A DNA stretch of 37,030 nucleotides from an uncultured SAR116 cluster alpha proteobacterium (GTDB lineage: Bacteria; Pseudomonadota; Alphaproteobacteria; Puniceispirillales; Puniceispirillaceae), in assembly GCA_902516825.1 (NCBI GenBank), contig CABXZZ010000008.1, forward strand, positions 1 through 37,030, given 5' to 3'. The translations under genes and the position numbers were made by a program. Of the stretch, positions 6,853 to 15,208 are shown in pieces. The notes beneath the pieces were generated by a model that ran no database searches, had not been told where the DNA came from, and saw nothing but the letters and a program-made list of their open reading frames with translations. Position 1 is the stretch's first letter. Each line of letters opens with the position of its first letter.

Positions 6853-7707
6853 TCAATTAGGTGCTTTGTGCAAAACAAGTTGAGCAAAAGGAATTTCAAT
6901 ATTATTTGCCTCAAAAATCTTTTTGATTTGTTTATTCAAATCCCAATTTAACGCAAACATATCTGCATAGTCCACATAAACCCGCAATCGAACCTGAATT
7001 GCGCTATCTGCATAACTGAGAACGTGAAATTGTGGAACTGGGTCTTTATGAACACGCGGGTCATTGGCTAGCGTGAGCATTGCTGCCTCTACCTCATCTA
7101 GATTGCTATTATAACTAACACCTACTTCAATATCTAATCTTCGCTGGGTGTGTTTCGAATTATTTATTATTGTTGAAGCCCATATTGTTGAATTTGGGAT
7201 AGAGATAAAAACATTATCAAATGTATCTATTTTAGTAGTGAATAATCCAACTTCCCTAACAGCGCCAGACGAGCCGGCAACCTCAATCCAGTCACCAGTT
7301 TCAAATGGACGAAGAATTAGCAGCATTACTCCAGCAGCAACGTTCGATAATGTGCCTTGCAATGCAAGACCAATAGCAAGACCGGCTGCCCCAAGGACAG
7401 CGATAATCGAGGTAGTTTGTATTCCGAACTGACCAAGAGAAACCACAAGTGTGAAAGTTATACTAGCATATCTTATAATACTCCCACTTATCGGAATAAG
7501 CATAGGGCTTAAACGCGGCACACCGGCAAGCATGTGCTTCACTGCACGCTCTGCCTTTCCAGATAGCCAAAATCCGATGATTAACGTTCCAATTCCGGAA
7601 AGAAAACTAGAAAAATAACTCACTAAAATTGAAAATTCAGGCTTTGATAAAACCTGAGAAAATGATAATCCTTCCGCAGAAAATTCCATATTTACAATCC
7701 ATGTCAA
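6853..7707 (-). CDS. mscS: small-conductance mechanosensitive channel, MscS family
   Basis: MscS channels open under membrane tension to release solutes on osmotic downshock. The 284-residue product has the minimal MscS layout: three hydrophobic segments within the first 130 residues, the pore helix rich in Gly and Ala (GAAGLAIGLALQGTLSNVAAG), then the β-domain with LRPFETGDWIEV, FDNVFISIPNS and the cytoplasmic αβ domain (GVSYNSNLDEV, VRLRVYVDYAD). Length and motifs match the E. coli MscS type. It is the first gene of a probable mscS-chaC unit and is divergent from ribF. A long inverted repeat lies in the shared upstream region. Confidence 0.92.
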   Translation of the reverse strand: MTWIVNMEFSAEGLSFSQVLSKPEFSILVSYFSSFLSGIGTLIIGFWLSGKAERAVKHMLAGVPRLSPMLIPISGSIIRYASITFTLVVSLGQFGIQTTSIIAVLGAAGLAIGLALQGTLSNVAAGVMLLILRPFETGDWIEVAGSSGAVREVGLFTTKIDTFDNVFISIPNSTIWASTIINNSKHTQRRLDIEVGVSYNSNLDEVEAAMLTLANDPRVHKDPVPQFHVLSYADSAIQVRLRVYVDYADMFALNWDLNKQIKKIFEANNIEIPFAQLVLHKAPN

Positions 7708-7753
7708 ACGAGCTGATACTTGGTAACCGCATCGATATAATTTTGTTAAAATT

Positions 7754-7796
7754 GTATGAAGCTGATGTGTAAAAGTTTATTCATAACGCTTCATAC
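7754..7796. promoter_or_regulatory. 9-bp perfect inverted repeat between mscS and ribF
   Basis: GTATGAAGC (7754-7762) and GCTTCATAC (7788-7796) are exact inverted repeats separated by 25 nt, in the 187-bp divergent region. A 9-bp perfect match over so short a region is unlikely by chance. It could be an operator for a dimeric regulator or a hairpin in the mscS leader. It does not resemble the conserved core of the FMN riboswitch. Confidence 0.4.
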
Positions 7797-7839
7797 TGTT
7801 ATTTAGTAGATAATAGTCTGGAATTGTTAATCCTTTCAA

Positions 7840-7868
7840 TTGAATTTAGATATAAAAAAGCGTTATAT
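7840..7868 (+). promoter_or_regulatory. sigma70-type promoter candidate for the ribF operon
   Basis: TTGAAT (7840-7845) and TTATAT (7863-7868) have a 17-base spacer, placing the expected start of transcription about 20 bp before the ribF ATG. AGGGA at 7886-7890 is the likely ribosome binding site. It would drive ribF through mutL. Confidence 0.4.
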
Positions 7869-7894
7869 TCTCGCCAAATCTATATAGGGATATT

Positions 7895-8884
7895 ATGGCA
7901 ACTAAAATTGTTCACTGGTCTATTGGGGATGCCCCTCTCAAAGATACTTCTTTAACAGCTGTAATTGGAAATTTTGATGGTGTTCATTTTGGGCATCAAA
8001 AACTGATATCAACGGCGCTTACATTAGCTAAAAATGACGGAACAAAAGTAGGTGTTATAACCTTCGATCCGCATCCAAGGAGATATTTCCGGCAGAATGA
8101 GCCTGGATTTTTACTATCTGATATGACAGAAAAAAATCGTACCTTATCATTGCATGGTATCGAGATAATTATCCATGTGCGCTTTAATGATGCACTTCGC
8201 CAATTATCGCCGATGCAATTTTTATCTGATGTGTTGTATCCCTTGGGGGTATCACATCTTGTGGCTGGCTCCGATTTTTCATTTGGTCGAGGAAGAGCAG
8301 GCGACATGAGCCTTCTATCCGAGATTGGGGGCGAATATAATATCAAGGTCACGAATGTTTCTTTAAAGGTCGATAATAAATCAGCAATCGTTTCGTCCAG
8401 CAGAGTGCGCGCCGCATTGCAGGCTGGACGAATAGATGATGCAGCAGAAATGCTTGGCAGACCACCTACAATTTGTGGCACGATTGAACATGGGGATAAA
8501 CGTGGACGTTTACTTGATTTCCCAACTGCTAATTTCAACTTAGAAGAGTATCAGGTTCCTGCTTACGGTGTATATGCAATTACCGCAGTGATTGAAAATA
8601 ATAATTCGTCAATACGAGGTGATACAGAGATTTTTGACGTTCCAGATTTACCAGAGTTAAAGGGAGTAGCCAATGTTGGAATTAGACCCACAATTGGAAA
8701 CAGAAAAGTAATGGCTGAGATACATCTATTTGATTTCGACAAAGATATATATGGCGAAAGATTATGTGTAAATCTGCATCATTATATGCGCGGAGAGAAG
8801 AAATTTGATTCTATCGATTCACTAAAAGCCCAAATTTCAAAAGATGCAGCAACTGCGAGAGATTTGCTGGAAGATAAAAAATAA
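7895..8884 (+). CDS. ribF: bifunctional riboflavin kinase/FMN adenylyltransferase
   Basis: RibF turns riboflavin into FMN and then FAD. The N-terminal adenylyltransferase domain (about 15-165) shows GNFDGVHFGH with the HxGH motif at 31-34, TFDPHP (57-62), and SSSRVRAAL at its end. The C-terminal kinase domain (about 185-325) shows GTIEHGDKRGRLLDFPTAN, the flavokinase PTAN motif, GVANVGIRPT and a KFDSIDSLKAQI tail. The 329 residues are the normal length and both activities look intact. It is the first gene of a plus-strand run through mutL, with 34 bp to ileS. RibF-IleS-LspA neighbourhoods are widespread in proteobacteria. Confidence 0.97.
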   Translation: MATKIVHWSIGDAPLKDTSLTAVIGNFDGVHFGHQKLISTALTLAKNDGTKVGVITFDPHPRRYFRQNEPGFLLSDMTEKNRTLSLHGIEIIIHVRFNDALRQLSPMQFLSDVLYPLGVSHLVAGSDFSFGRGRAGDMSLLSEIGGEYNIKVTNVSLKVDNKSAIVSSSRVRAALQAGRIDDAAEMLGRPPTICGTIEHGDKRGRLLDFPTANFNLEEYQVPAYGVYAITAVIENNNSSIRGDTEIFDVPDLPELKGVANVGIRPTIGNRKVMAEIHLFDFDKDIYGERLCVNLHHYMRGEKKFDSIDSLKAQISKDAATARDLLEDKK

Positions 8885-8918
8885 AATAAAAATGAGATGC
8901 AAATCATGAGAAATTCTG

Positions 8919-11714
8919 ATGTCAGATAATCAACATACAGCCAAAAATTACAAAGATACCGTATTCCTTCCAAATACGTCTTTTCCAATGCGTGGCGGAC
9001 TTCCCCAAAAGGAGCCTGAAATTATAGCGCGTTGGAAGACATTAGACCTTTATAGGAAATTGCGAGAAGAAAGACGCGGTAGAGAGAAATTTATTCTTCA
9101 TGATGGTCCTCCTTATGCGAATGGCAATTTACATATAGGACACGCCTTAAATAAGATTCTAAAGGACGTGATTAATCGCTCTCAGTCTATGTTAGGGAAA
9201 GATGCTAATTATGTGCCTGGCTGGGACTGTCATGGTCTGCCGATTGAATGGAAAATTGAAGAGCAATATCGAAAAAAAGGAAAAGATAAAGATGAAGTTC
9301 CGATCAAGGAATTTCGTCAGGAATGCCGCGCTTTTGCTGGACATTGGATGGATATACAGTCAGAAGAATTTCAACGATTAGGTGTGCTTGGCGACTGGGA
9401 AGACCCTTACTTTACTATGAAGTTCGAGTCCGAAGCAATTATAGCAGCGGAAATAGGTAAATTCCTAATGCAGGGCTCGCTTTATCGGGGCTCTAAACCA
9501 GTTATGTGGTCGCCTGTAGAAAAGACGGCATTGGCAGAGGCAGAGGTAGAATATAGTGACCATACATCCATTACTATTTTTGCAAAGTTCAAGCTTGTTG
9601 AGTGTTCAGTTCAAGAGTTGGTTGGAAGTTTTGTTGTAATCTGGACTACAACACCTTGGACTATGCCAGGTAATCGCGCATTAGCGTATGGTGATGAAAT
9701 TGATTACATTAGATTCAAGATTACGCAAGTTTCGGAAGGCTCTATCGCTTCTCCAGGGGAGGTGCTAATTGTCAGCGAGAAATTACTTGAGAACATCTGC
9801 TCTCAATGCGGAATTATGAAATATGAGTCCCTCCAGAAAATTAAGGGGTATCAATTTGAGGGCTCAATAGCAAACCATCCAATGGCAGATGCTGGCTATG
9901 ATTATTCAGTTCCACTGCTGGCTGCTGATTATGTTACTACTGAACAGGGAACAGGCTTTGTTCACATTGCTCCAGGTCATGGCCCTGAGGATTACGAGCT
10001 GGCTCATCTTCAGCATGGTATAGCTGTCCCAGATACGGTAAACGAAAATGGAACATTGATGGAGCAGTTGCCAGTGTTTTCAGGTCTGCATGTTCTAAGA
10101 GATAATAAGAAAATTGCTGATATTATGGCAGAGCATAATGCGTTGATTGGAATTGGCAAATTAACGCATTCCTATCCGCATAGCTGGCGTTCTCACGCCC
10201 CAGTAATTTATCGAAATACAGCTCAATGGTTTATTTCCATGGAAAGTGATGGCCTTCGGGAATATGCGCTTTCTGCATTAGCAGAAACTGTTTTTTACCC
10301 ACCTGCAGGACAAAAACGTTTAACCTCTATGATTGAGAACAGACCTGACTGGTGCCTCAGCAGACAACGCGCTTGGGGAGTACCTATACCTGTGTTTGTT
10401 GAAAAAAAGTCTGGCGAACCGCTGCGGGATCAATCAGTGGTGGACAGAATAACCAAAATTTTCAAAGAAGAGGGATGTGACGCATGGTTTACATCACACC
10501 CATCAAGATTTTTGGGTGATGATTATGACCCAGATACTTACGAAAAAGTGAATGATATTGCAGATGTCTGGTTTGATTCAGGGTCAACACATGCATTCGT
10601 TCTCGAGCAACGCGGTGATTTGCAATCACCTGCTGATTTATATCTTGAAGGCTCTGATCAACATCGGGGTTGGTTCCATTCATCATTGCTAGAATCGTGT
10701 GGTACACGCTCTAAAGCGCCTTATAAAGGCGTTTTAACACATGGGTTTGTGCTAGATGAGCAAGGCAGAAAAATGTCTAAATCGCTTGGAAATGTTATTC
10801 AACCTCAGAAAATCATTCAGCAAAGTGGAGCAGATATTTTGCGCCTATGGGTAGTAAGCTCTGACTATTATGACGATCTTAGAATAGGAGCGGAAATACT
10901 CAAACGGCAATCAGATCATTATCGTCGAATTCGTAATACACTTCGTTATTTACTCGGAGCTTTAAACGGATTTGATAATTTGCACCCGGTTGCGTTTGAT
11001 GAAATGCCAGAACTTGAAAAATGGGTGGCGGCTCGTTTGTTTGAATTAGATAAAATTATCACCGAAAAAGTCAATGTATATGATTTTCACGCAGTTTTTA
11101 CGGAGCTTCATGATTTTTGTAATAGTGATTTATCAGCGTTCTATTTTGATATTCGAAAAGATATGCTGTACTGTGACGTACTTGATAGCATGCCAAGAAG
11201 AGCAACACTAACAATGATGGATAGGTGTTTTAAAAGTCTGGTGGCATGGATAGCGCCTATTTTGTGTTTTACAGCAGATGAGGCTTGGCTAGCCTATGCG
11301 GGAGATTTAGAAGATTCTATTCATCTTCATGAATATCAAAAAATGCCCCATGAATGGCAGAATGCATCTTTAATTCAAAAATGGGAGCAGGTGCGTTCTA
11401 TTAGATCACAAGTTACAATAGCTCTTGAAAGTGCAAGGTCTGATGCGATAATCGGTGGAAGCCTACAGGCATCTGTTATGCTAAGCCTGCCGAAAGCAGA
11501 GGCAAAACTTCTATCTGATATAGATTTGCCGGCTTTATTCATAACATCAGACGTGCAAATCATCGATGATAATGCGGCACAATTAGCAGCTGATATTCAC
11601 CTTGCAGAGGGTAGCAAGTGTGCAAGGTGCTGGAAAATCCTTCCAGAAGTATCTTCCAATGAAGAAATGTGCATGCGATGCAAACACGTCGTAGTTGGCG
11701 GAAAAAAAGATTAA
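8919..11714 (+). CDS. ileS: isoleucyl-tRNA synthetase
   Basis: This class I synthetase charges tRNA-Ile and edits misactivated valine. The product has 931 residues. PYANGNLHIGHALN (66-79) contains HIGH. The editing domain shows WTTTPWTMPGNRAL and GTGFVHIAPGHG. The catalytic core continues with DVWFDSGS and EGSDQHRGWF, and KMSKS lies at about 617-621. The C-terminus carries a zinc module with two Cys pairs (CARCW and CMRCK, about 903-922), as in bacterial type 1 IleRS. The length is normal. The ATG at 8919 has no strong Shine-Dalgarno sequence, but the conserved YKDTVFLPNTSFPMRGGLP follows directly. It is the second gene of the operon. Confidence 0.98.
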   Translation: MSDNQHTAKNYKDTVFLPNTSFPMRGGLPQKEPEIIARWKTLDLYRKLREERRGREKFILHDGPPYANGNLHIGHALNKILKDVINRSQSMLGKDANYVPGWDCHGLPIEWKIEEQYRKKGKDKDEVPIKEFRQECRAFAGHWMDIQSEEFQRLGVLGDWEDPYFTMKFESEAIIAAEIGKFLMQGSLYRGSKPVMWSPVEKTALAEAEVEYSDHTSITIFAKFKLVECSVQELVGSFVVIWTTTPWTMPGNRALAYGDEIDYIRFKITQVSEGSIASPGEVLIVSEKLLENICSQCGIMKYESLQKIKGYQFEGSIANHPMADAGYDYSVPLLAADYVTTEQGTGFVHIAPGHGPEDYELAHLQHGIAVPDTVNENGTLMEQLPVFSGLHVLRDNKKIADIMAEHNALIGIGKLTHSYPHSWRSHAPVIYRNTAQWFISMESDGLREYALSALAETVFYPPAGQKRLTSMIENRPDWCLSRQRAWGVPIPVFVEKKSGEPLRDQSVVDRITKIFKEEGCDAWFTSHPSRFLGDDYDPDTYEKVNDIADVWFDSGSTHAFVLEQRGDLQSPADLYLEGSDQHRGWFHSSLLESCGTRSKAPYKGVLTHGFVLDEQGRKMSKSLGNVIQPQKIIQQSGADILRLWVVSSDYYDDLRIGAEILKRQSDHYRRIRNTLRYLLGALNGFDNLHPVAFDEMPELEKWVAARLFELDKIITEKVNVYDFHAVFTELHDFCNSDLSAFYFDIRKDMLYCDVLDSMPRRATLTMMDRCFKSLVAWIAPILCFTADEAWLAYAGDLEDSIHLHEYQKMPHEWQNASLIQKWEQVRSIRSQVTIALESARSDAIIGGSLQASVMLSLPKAEAKLLSDIDLPALFITSDVQIIDDNAAQLAADIHLAEGSKCARCWKILPEVSSNEEMCMRCKHVVVGGKKD

Positions 11715-11766
11715 TGACACCATAATATCAGCAGATTAGACAAATGCATGTTGGATTAAAAGTTAA

Positions 11767-12258
11767 ATGACCGTTTCTAAACAGTCTGATTATATACGAT
11801 TTGCTGTTATTTCAATTGTGATTATTATCGTCGATTTTATAACTAAGAAGTGGATGCTGTCACTTTTATTCGATATTCCTCAGCAGATTGTCGTTACATC
11901 GTTTTTTAATCTAACACCTGTTTGGAATAATGGCGTTAGTTTCGGTATTATGTCATCGCATCCTGAAATAATTCGTATTATTATTCCGGTATTAGCTTCG
12001 CTTGTTATTCTATACCTTATAAGACAGATTCACTTGCAGCAACGTACGCAACAAGTTGGGTCTGCTATTATCGCGGGCGGAGCAGCCGGGAACGTAATTG
12101 ACAGATTTTTATATGGGAGGGTAGTGGATTTTTTCGATTTTCATATTTGGGGGTATCATTGGCCCACGTTTAATATTGCCGATATTGCGATATGTGCTGG
12201 CGTTGCAATAACCATTTATGTCATTATAAGGCCATCATCAAAGATGGGAGAAAATTAA
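11767..12258 (+). CDS. lspA: lipoprotein signal peptidase
   Basis: LspA is the inner-membrane aspartyl protease that removes signal peptides from prolipoproteins. The 163-residue product has four hydrophobic segments and the family signatures: the NNGVSFGIM loop (54-62), GGAAGNVIDR with catalytic Asp112, and FNIADI with catalytic Asp139. The length is normal. Its stop codon overlaps the start of the next gene (TAATG), which encodes a lipoprotein and so a likely substrate of LspA. Confidence 0.96.
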   Translation: MTVSKQSDYIRFAVISIVIIIVDFITKKWMLSLLFDIPQQIVVTSFFNLTPVWNNGVSFGIMSSHPEIIRIIIPVLASLVILYLIRQIHLQQRTQQVGSAIIAGGAAGNVIDRFLYGRVVDFFDFHIWGYHWPTFNIADIAICAGVAITIYVIIRPSSKMGEN

Positions 12259-12779
12259 TGCAGAAGAGACGTTTGTTTTCGGTGATTATTGGTCTTGTCA
12301 TAGTTTTTGGCACAATTGCATGTTCTGATTATCGTCGTACAATTGGAACTGAGAAATCTACGCCAGATGAATTTCAGGTAGTTGTAAGACCACCATTATC
12401 GCTTCCCCCTGAGTTTACAACGCGGCCTGATGCTACTACCACCGACTTGGGTGTGGATGAAAAATCTTCAAGAAATCTGATGAATAAATTATTCGAAAGA
12501 CGCAATACTGCAGCATCTGGATATGATGAGTTTTTTGAGCTAAGTTCTATAGAATCAGATATTAGGGTTAAAGTTGACCAAGAAACAACAGGTATAATTT
12601 TTGAGCGTAGATTACCAATTAATGTCGTTTTTGGAGGCCTGCCAGAAGTTGGTCCTATATTAGATCAGATGGAAGAAGATAGGAGAATCCGCACAAATTT
12701 TATGCAGAAAAGGGCCATAAATGAGGGTGCTACACCCGCTTATGATGGAGTGTATGGCGATGAAGTGCAAGTTCAATAA
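12258..12779 (+). CDS. DUF3035-type lipoprotein, possible BamF
   Basis: This 173-residue lipoprotein belongs to the alphaproteobacterial DUF3035 family. Members are often labelled as the outer-membrane β-barrel assembly subunit BamF, a link I recall but cannot check. The N-terminus is basic (MQKRR), followed by a hydrophobic stretch and the lipobox FGTIAC, so lipidation is expected near residue 22. The family motif VVVRPPLSLPPEF follows. The rest is acidic and polar. I chose ATG 12258, which overlaps the lspA stop; an upstream in-frame start at 12192 would place a nonsense extension inside lspA. M16 peptidase genes that often follow this family are absent, and mutL comes next. Confidence 0.82.
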   Translation: MQKRRLFSVIIGLVIVFGTIACSDYRRTIGTEKSTPDEFQVVVRPPLSLPPEFTTRPDATTTDLGVDEKSSRNLMNKLFERRNTAASGYDEFFELSSIESDIRVKVDQETTGIIFERRLPINVVFGGLPEVGPILDQMEEDRRIRTNFMQKRAINEGATPAYDGVYGDEVQVQ

Positions 12780-12812
12780 CCTTGTAGGGTTAGAATGAAA
12801 AAGCACGTGTAG

Positions 12813-14651
12813 ATGAGCAGAATTCGTTTACTACCAAGCAACCTTGTAGATCAGATAGCTGCTGGGGAAGTCATTGAGCGACCAGCAAGCGCGCTTAAAG
12901 AGCTAGTTGAAAACGCGCTAGATGCTGGTGCTACTCAAATTATAATAGTCATAAAAGATGGTGGCCTAAGCTCCATTTCTGTGAGTGATAACGGATGTGG
13001 AATGAACGCGGATGAGCTATCGCTTGCCGTTAAAAGACACGCAACCTCCAAATTACCGGCTGGAAATTTATTCGACATTAAGAGCTTTGGCTTTAGAGGG
13101 GAGGCACTTCCCTCTATCGGGGCCGTATCAGATCTAGAAATTTCTTCCCGAGTTGAGACACTGGAACATGGCTGGAGAATACGAATAGAACATGGCAATA
13201 TTTATTCGCCTGAACCTGTTGCAAGTGCTGTTGGGACAAAAGTTAGCATAATGGATCTATTTGATAAAATTCCAGCAAGACGCAAATTCTTAAAAACAAA
13301 GCGAACAGAGGCCGGGCAGTGTCTCGAAGTTGTAAAGCAACTTGCCATGGCCACACCAGACGTATCATTTATCTTTACTGACACTGGTAAGACATTGCTA
13401 AATTTACCTGCCAGAATAGATAACAGTTCCCCCATTCGCGATAGATTGTCAGATGTGGTAGGTCATGTGTTTGCAAAAGAAGCTGTTATGCTAGATGCAC
13501 AGAAAGACGAATGTGGCCTATTAGGTTTAATGGGTCTTCCAACTATGAATAGACCAACTACGCAGCATATGAGTATCTTCGTGAATCAACGACCGGTTAA
13601 AGATAAACAGCTCATAGGGGCTGTTCGTGCAGCTTATTCAGATACCCTTCCAAAGGGCAGATATCCGATTGTTATCCTATTTATATCTGTTTCTCTTAAA
13701 AATGTAGATGTAAATGTACATCCAGCAAAAAGTGAAGTTCGCTTCTCAGACCCCGGCACGATACGAAGTTTGATAGTGGGTTCTATCCAGTCTGCCCTTA
13801 GAGAGAGTGGTATTTATGCCACCGCAGAGGGCGCGCAAAATACGTTAAACCGTCTTGCTGTCAGCGCAAGGGGATTAAACTTAGGACGAGCTAGCTACCT
13901 AAACCCGCCACAAAGCAATGCTTCAGAGTTAAAAAATGCAGAGTATTTACAGCGCCCCGCTGCTACTGGTTTTTTATCTTCATCAGATATGTTTTCTGAC
14001 TCACTCCCACTTGCAAAAACAGAAGAAAAACAAATTGATTCAGAAACTAAAGATAACCTGGAATTTGCAGAAAATCTCCTTGGTGCTGCAAGAGCGCAAT
14101 ATCATAAGAACTATATTATTTCTGAAACAAAAGATGGCATTGTCATCATAGACCAACACGCAGCTCATGAACGCCTTATAATGGAAAAAATGAAAGCTGA
14201 CTTAGCTTTGAACACAATAAAGACACAGCTATTGTTACTGCCTGAAATTATATCCCTCGCACCAGAACAATTAGAAAAGATTAAACATCATTTAGAACAT
14301 TTAAATAAGCTTGGTTTGGTTATAGAAGCATTTGGAGAGGGTGCTATAATAGTAAGAGAAACCCCAGCTCTCTTGGGAGAGGTCAATGCACAAGAACTTA
14401 TTAAAGATATTGCAGATGAACTGGTGCATCTATCAAATTCTACTAGCCTTGAAGATAAAATATCATATGTTTTAGCTACAATCTCCTGCCATGGGTCAGT
14501 TCGATCTGGGCGAGTTTTATCCGTGGCTGAGATGAATCAGCTACTGCGAGATATGGAGGTCACACCAAACTCGGGACAATGTAATCATGGCAGACCAACA
14601 TATATCAGAATTTCACTTTCGGATGTTGAGCGCCTATTTGGCAGACGTTAA
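12813..14651 (+). CDS. mutL: DNA mismatch repair protein MutL
   Basis: MutL couples MutS mismatch recognition to strand removal. The GHKL ATPase domain (about 1-330) shows IAAGEVIERPASALKELVEN, DNGCGM, the SFGFRGEAL loop, GTKVSIMDLF, and VNVHPAKSEVRF. A variable linker of about 100 residues follows, then the dimerisation domain. That domain carries the endonuclease signature DQHAAHERLIME (from about residue 447, fitting DQHAx2Ex4E), SCHGSVRSG and QCNHGRPT. It is therefore the nicking type of MutL, expected in lineages without MutH. The 612 residues are a normal length. It ends the ribF operon, and its stop codon overlaps that of the convergent rsmD by 4 bp. Confidence 0.97.
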   Translation: MSRIRLLPSNLVDQIAAGEVIERPASALKELVENALDAGATQIIIVIKDGGLSSISVSDNGCGMNADELSLAVKRHATSKLPAGNLFDIKSFGFRGEALPSIGAVSDLEISSRVETLEHGWRIRIEHGNIYSPEPVASAVGTKVSIMDLFDKIPARRKFLKTKRTEAGQCLEVVKQLAMATPDVSFIFTDTGKTLLNLPARIDNSSPIRDRLSDVVGHVFAKEAVMLDAQKDECGLLGLMGLPTMNRPTTQHMSIFVNQRPVKDKQLIGAVRAAYSDTLPKGRYPIVILFISVSLKNVDVNVHPAKSEVRFSDPGTIRSLIVGSIQSALRESGIYATAEGAQNTLNRLAVSARGLNLGRASYLNPPQSNASELKNAEYLQRPAATGFLSSSDMFSDSLPLAKTEEKQIDSETKDNLEFAENLLGAARAQYHKNYIISETKDGIVIIDQHAAHERLIMEKMKADLALNTIKTQLLLLPEIISLAPEQLEKIKHHLEHLNKLGLVIEAFGEGAIIVRETPALLGEVNAQELIKDIADELVHLSNSTSLEDKISYVLATISCHGSVRSGRVLSVAEMNQLLRDMEVTPNSGQCNHGRPTYIRISLSDVERLFGRR

Positions 14652-15208
14652 TTCTGTATCCAATTGAACAGATGAATAGATGTGGCCCCGTAGCTTCGCT
14701 GGTCTGCAAATTTAAATTCAACGGATAAAATTAATTTTTCTGATTTAGGCATTTCTGCTATAACAAGTCCGCCATTGGTAAGGGCGCCTATTTTAGCCAT
14801 ATTTTGAAGTGCTTGAGAGGTTATGTTTTTGCTATAAGGAGCATCACAAAAGACAATATCAGCTGGTGGGTAGGCCCATGTTTTAATATTTTCAACTGAA
14901 ACTGCTAAGATGGTTGTTGTTTCAAGGTAGTCTAGCCTTCGTATGTTTGCGCGTAATGTATCAAGTGCTTGCTGTTCACGCTCTACAAAATAGGCTCTGT
15001 GGGCACCTCTGGAGAGAGCCTCAAGCCCAAGTGCCCCTGTTCCAGCAAAAAGATCAAGGACCGTTGCATTCGATATCATAGGGGTGAAACGCCCGCCAGC
15101 CGTCATATTAAAGATAGCTTCTCTTACTCGCTGGCCAGTTGGGCGAACTGACTTGCTCCTGCACTTAGCGAGCTTGGCGCCGCGCCTTGCCCCGCCTATT
15201 ATTTGCAT
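14648..15208 (-). CDS. rsmD: 16S rRNA (guanine966-N2)-methyltransferase
   Basis: RsmD methylates G966 of 16S rRNA using S-adenosylmethionine. The product starts MQIIGGARRGAKL, the family's conserved N-terminus, at ATG 15208. An in-frame start at 15313 would add 35 non-family residues lying within rluB. The 186 residues match the family. Visible motifs are RPTGQRVREAIFN, the SAM-binding VLDLFAGTGALGLEALSRGA, and VFCDAPYSKN. The last is the (N/D)PPY catalytic motif with Ala in place of the first Pro, an unusual change. The gene overlaps the 3' end of the rluB-like gene by 44 bp in another frame, so translation is probably coupled. Confidence 0.93.
   Translation of the reverse strand: MQIIGGARRGAKLAKCRSKSVRPTGQRVREAIFNMTAGGRFTPMISNATVLDLFAGTGALGLEALSRGAHRAYFVEREQQALDTLRANIRRLDYLETTTILAVSVENIKTWAYPPADIVFCDAPYSKNITSQALQNMAKIGALTNGGLVIAEMPKSEKLILSVEFKFADQRSYGATSIHLFNWIQN

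Noticed and set aside
12192-12779. Longer start for the DUF3035 lipoprotein
   Set aside because: The extension lies inside lspA and would bury the signal peptide and lipobox.
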